Shown here one piece after another: positions 9,985 through 13,028 of a DNA stretch of 13,028 nt. Made by a program: the position numbers and the translations under genes. The notes below the pieces were generated by a model. That model searched no databases, was not told the DNA's origin, and saw only the letters and a list, made by a program, of their open reading frames with translations. Source of the stretch: Eimeria necatrix (Eukaryota; Apicomplexa; Conoidasida; Eucoccidiorida; Eimeriidae). Positions within the stretch are counted from its first letter, which is position 1, and each line of letters opens with the position of its first letter. Location of the stretch: assembly GCF_000499385.1 (NCBI RefSeq), contig NW_013655340.1, forward strand, positions 9,620 to 22,647, read 5' to 3'.

Positions 9985-10386
9985 TCCAAAATGTGTAATA
10001 CCATGCTGTTTTGCGGATAGTACTCAAGATACAGCAGGCACTGTATATGTTCGATGCTTGCTGTGCATGTTCCATCTGAAGGCTATAAAACGCAGCGTAC
10101 AGCACAGGTTAGTGCCGCATTTGCATACTGCATGGCAACTCACCAATGCAGTAATCTGACGTCCTCCTGCCACTCTCTTCCCAATCCAAAATGTGTAATA
10201 CCATGCTGTTTTGCGGATAGTACTCAAGATACAGCAGGCACTGTATATGTTCGATGCTTGCTGTGCACGTTCCATCTGAAGGTTATAAAACGCAGCGTAC
10301 AGCACAGGTTGGTGCCGCTTTTGCATACTGCATGGCAACTCACCAATGCAGTAATCCAACGTCCTCCTGCCACTCTCTTCCCAATC
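9985..10386 (+). repeat. 200-bp tandem duplication, two copies, 97 % identical
   Basis: Units 9985-10184 and 10185-10384 align without gaps at 194 of 200 positions. The six differences lie at 10068, 10083, 10111, 10119, 10157 and 10158 of the first unit; five are transitions and one is a transversion. TC begins each unit and also follows the second (10385-10386), so the joint has 2 bp of microhomology. Each unit contains a TATAAAA word (10084 and 10284), but no gene start follows. Open frames on both strands cross the joint only because 200 is not a multiple of three and a different frame is read in each copy. Confidence 0.97.
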
Positions 10387-13028
10387 GCCGTAGTATGTGT
10401 GACGAGCCAGGTTCATGCACGCACTCTTACAATCAGCATAAAACACACAAGCCGTCGTACCTTACAGTGTGTCATGATCAAGCCTGTGGACTGAATCACG
10501 CACAGCCTTTAGAGGAGTGGGTAGCTTAGTCCACAGTCTATACGCTCACGAACAACAAGGCCTCTCCGCGCCATCGGCGTGAGCCTAGTTTTACGTATCG
10601 TCGCCTTGATGTTAAGTATGTAGCCGGGTAGGTAGTACATCGCAGCCTGAATAGCATATTTACAAGAGACTAACATCTGAGCCCCCGGGAAAAGCGCGTT
10701 CAGAACAAATCTTCTAATCAACAAAGCAATATCCAGTTTCTCAGTGAAGTCACTGAATGCTCTAGAAATTACTCTGGATATGCTTAATCACGAGCAAGTG
10801 TTGAGTCAAGTGTAGCCACAAGACTGTGCATGCGAATCAACTGGTAAGGCTGACAATAATATGCAAATATTCACACTGCGAGATCCTTGTCTTCTGCTGC
10901 ACACGTTTTATCCGCGGGAATCAGTCTTCTTAATCGTGCTCTCACTTCCCAAAGGGATCAACAACAAACGCACAGACTGCCGTGTAACTGGCTTTTGTCA
11001 CTCCGCAAAATACAAGATATTACTAAAAAATTATCTTCCTACTGGAAGAAATACTTGTCAGAGAGCGGTCGTCTATTCACATGCCGCTTGACGGCAGTTA
11101 ACACGAAGCAGGAACGGATTCATCATCGCTTTTCATGAAGCACACTGATGTGAAGAAGGAAAAAATCTACTCCTTCACAGCGCCCCACGGCCACACCTTC
11201 AGTACGCGTTTGAAGAACGCACTTTTGCTGGACTAAGAGTTGCCGGCGCATTACCATATATAACGCCAAAGCTCGTATAATTCGTGAGAAATAAATCCCC
11301 TTAATCTTCAGGCAGTGACTTGCTGATAGGCTGCAGCACGTTTTCAGTGGATCAATAGACGCTTACACACTACCCATCCGCGCTTTTCACAAGGGCTCCA
11401 CGTTGTTTAAGGAGTTATATTCTTCACATGTGGATATTATGCGAACTGATGTCCACCTTGATAGCATAATGTTGTGGAAGCCCTGGCAGCAATGGTGGGG
11501 ACGTGCAGGCACTACTCGACAGAACAAGTTGTCAAATGTGTTGCGCCAATGCACGCGCAGAGAACAAATCATCAGCAAGCAATTCAACAACCTAGCTAAA
11601 CGGACACGATTTACCCACAGTCCTGGCCCCACTGCGCATATTTTAAGCATCTCTACGGGATTTGCTGTGACATGTGACACTTCAGAAACTCCTTTTACCT
11701 TCCTAAACGCACATACTGACACACACAATGAATACGCTTCTGTGGAATTGAACAGGTATGAAACGGAGAGGTGACAAAGAGTATCACGTGGAGTGCCAAT
11801 TCAAAACGCCGCGTTACTACCGCGCGTTGGAACTCCAAAAACCACCGTCGTCACCCATTTCAACGCAGCTACAAAAACGACAATGATTCCAAGTGCCGTT
11901 CTTGGCGCACCCGGTGCAGATAAACGTATCATCAGCAGCTGATTGATTCGTAGTGCCACAACGGCATGATGCCAACATAGGACCACTTGAACTAGACGGC
12001 ATATGCAATCTCCATGCTAGCAAGAGATGAGAACACACCATCAGCTGATGGATCGAAATGCTTCTGCATGTTTTGTCCGGTCAACGCAGAGCTCAATACC
12101 AGCACAAGCACTCCGCTGCATTTCCGGACTCACACCAAGGACCAACAGCTCATCTCTATGCTTTGTCGCCTGCGGACATGAAGTGCCAGCTCAGGATTGT
12201 CACTTACATCCTGGGAGTGCGCATACAATCCACTAAGAAGTTCTTTAATCCCAAAATCTAAGGTTGCACAATACAGTTTTTGTCGAGGATACTTGATATG
12301 TGTAACACAAGCACGCTTCACAAAGCTCTTTAGACATGCGAGTGCAGCTACCCGTAGACTCAATGCAAAAACGCAAAGGTGCGGCAGACGGTCACTCCAA
12401 ACTTATCCTACTTTTCGCTTAATACGCACATGAAAATCCCTGTAGCACCAGTGCATCCACTCACGATAATTGTACCAATGTCTGATTTTCCAATCACTTC
12501 CAACATCATAGACGAGATTACCACGACGATTACATAGTCCAGCAAGAGTCAATCGGGATTCCCTCAAGTTCAGCGGGAGTGCACCAGGAAATCCTACAAA
12601 GCAACGAAATGGGCTATGCCCATCACGCAAGGCCATTCACGCCTTCACATATTCCTGCAGCAGTGCGTTTTAATGTTACTTGCTCCCCATCACATGTTTG
12701 AAGTGGCATCTGACGCACTACCTACAAGTTCAGGGGGCCTGTGCACAGCAAAACAAGCTGCCCAATAGGTTTTCTACGTGTACAGAAGCATTTCGAATGC
12801 AATGGACCCAAGCTTTCACTTTTTCATTCGATGTTGCCGTCTAAAATCTTATGTGCAAGCTGCACAGTTCGGTACATTGAGAAGCTGTCACTGCACAGGA
12901 ACTCAAAGGCAGCTTCTAGTTTGCCGTATTGTATTAGTAATCTATTGTCTGATGCGCAGGCCACGACGATGCAGCAATACACATGACGAACGAAACATGC
13001 AATGAACAAAAAACCGTTTTCAGGTGTT
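10387..13028. other. Right-hand stretch without a confident gene
   Basis: No repeat of note was seen apart from a 9-bp inverted pair at 10484-10492 and 10529-10537 with a 36-base loop. Frames of 113 and 123 codons lie on opposite strands over the same bases (11387-11774), which marks at least one as accidental. Minus-strand frames at 12636-12403 and 12363-12130 lie in the same frame with one TAA between them, so a decayed coding sequence is possible. A Cys-rich candidate lies at 11817-12002. Confidence 0.5.
11817..12002 (-). CDS. Candidate 61-residue Cys-rich (zinc-ribbon-like) ORF
   Basis: From ATG at 12002 the minus strand encodes 61 residues to TAG at 11817. After a Ser-rich start come seven cysteines, at positions 13, 15, 29, 32, 41, 44 and 46, spaced CxC-x13-CxxC-x8-CxxCxC, with His40 just before the third group. 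Paired CxxC groups like these are typical of zinc-binding ribbons and treble clefs. I cannot assign a family, and the His and the two CxC pairs do not match one that I know. The frame is also open upstream to a GTG at 12041, so this could be an exon. Cys codons are common by chance in this TG-rich DNA, which lowers confidence. Confidence 0.15.
   Translation of the reverse strand: MPSSSSGPMLASCRCGTTNQSAADDTFICTGCAKNGTWNHCRFCSCVEMGDDGGFWSSNAR

Noticed and set aside
10024..10494. Opposed frames of 140 codons (minus) and 146 codons (plus) across the 200-bp repeat
   Set aside because: The two copies are read in different frames because 200 is not a multiple of three. The frames arise from the duplication and are not conserved coding.
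6346..10833. TGCATGC/GCATGC words, known as apicomplexan promoter elements
   Set aside because: Only about three GCATGC words were seen, which is the chance expectation for a 6-mer in 13 kb. They do not identify the organism.
11387..11774. Opposed frames of 113 codons (minus) and 123 codons (plus)
   Set aside because: Both strands are open over the same bases and both look equally protein-like, so neither is supported. The plus frame starts with TTG and the minus frame with GTG.
12403..13009. A chain of open segments that can be joined by +1 shifts at four successive TGA codons (12826, 12732, 12692, 12625; minus strand), as if frameshifting were programmed
   Set aside because: Any non-coding sequence can be read by switching frame at each stop. 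Four stops all being TGA has a chance of roughly 1 in 80 before counting the freedom to choose where to look. No homology supports the joined product.

Overview
The window reads as non-coding nuclear DNA of a eukaryote, and the taxon cannot be named from it. Stops interrupt all six frames: the longest open frame is about 195 codons and starts at GTG, and the longest starting at ATG is 165 codons. No operon, Shine-Dalgarno-led gene, tRNA, rRNA, CRISPR array, integrase, transposase or reverse-transcriptase motif is visible on either strand. By eye the base composition is balanced to slightly AT-rich. CpG is present, TG/CA steps are common, and microsatellites are nearly absent (the longest homopolymer noticed is nine A at 381-389). 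Bacterial, archaeal or phage sequence of this length would show long packed genes. Old unconstrained DNA or a gene-poor interval fits better, but short exons cannot be excluded by eye.

What can be supported is repeat and palindrome structure. Left end (59-453): a very diverged direct repeat of about 220 bp, with a younger 26-bp duplication nested in its first copy. Middle (2.6-7.5 kb): otherwise featureless sequence holding two strong inverted repeats, a near-perfect palindrome at 4304-4359 and a 71-bp hairpin at 7410-7480, plus short perfect palindromes at 2631-2646 and 4757-4774. Right centre (8.7-10.4 kb): three tandem duplications with unrelated units, of 268 bp (two identical copies), 46 bp (43/46) and 200 bp (194/200). 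The rest, 10.39-13.03 kb, has no repeats that I can see.

Coding claims are weak. A 61-codon Cys-rich ORF (11817-12002, minus) and a phase-consistent three-exon model (7055-6383, minus) are listed as low-confidence candidates. In a TG-rich sequence, Cys codons and plausible splice sites both arise easily by chance. No working relationship between genes can be inferred, and I see no convincing new biological system. The best leads are the hairpin at 7410-7480 and the cluster of tandem duplications.
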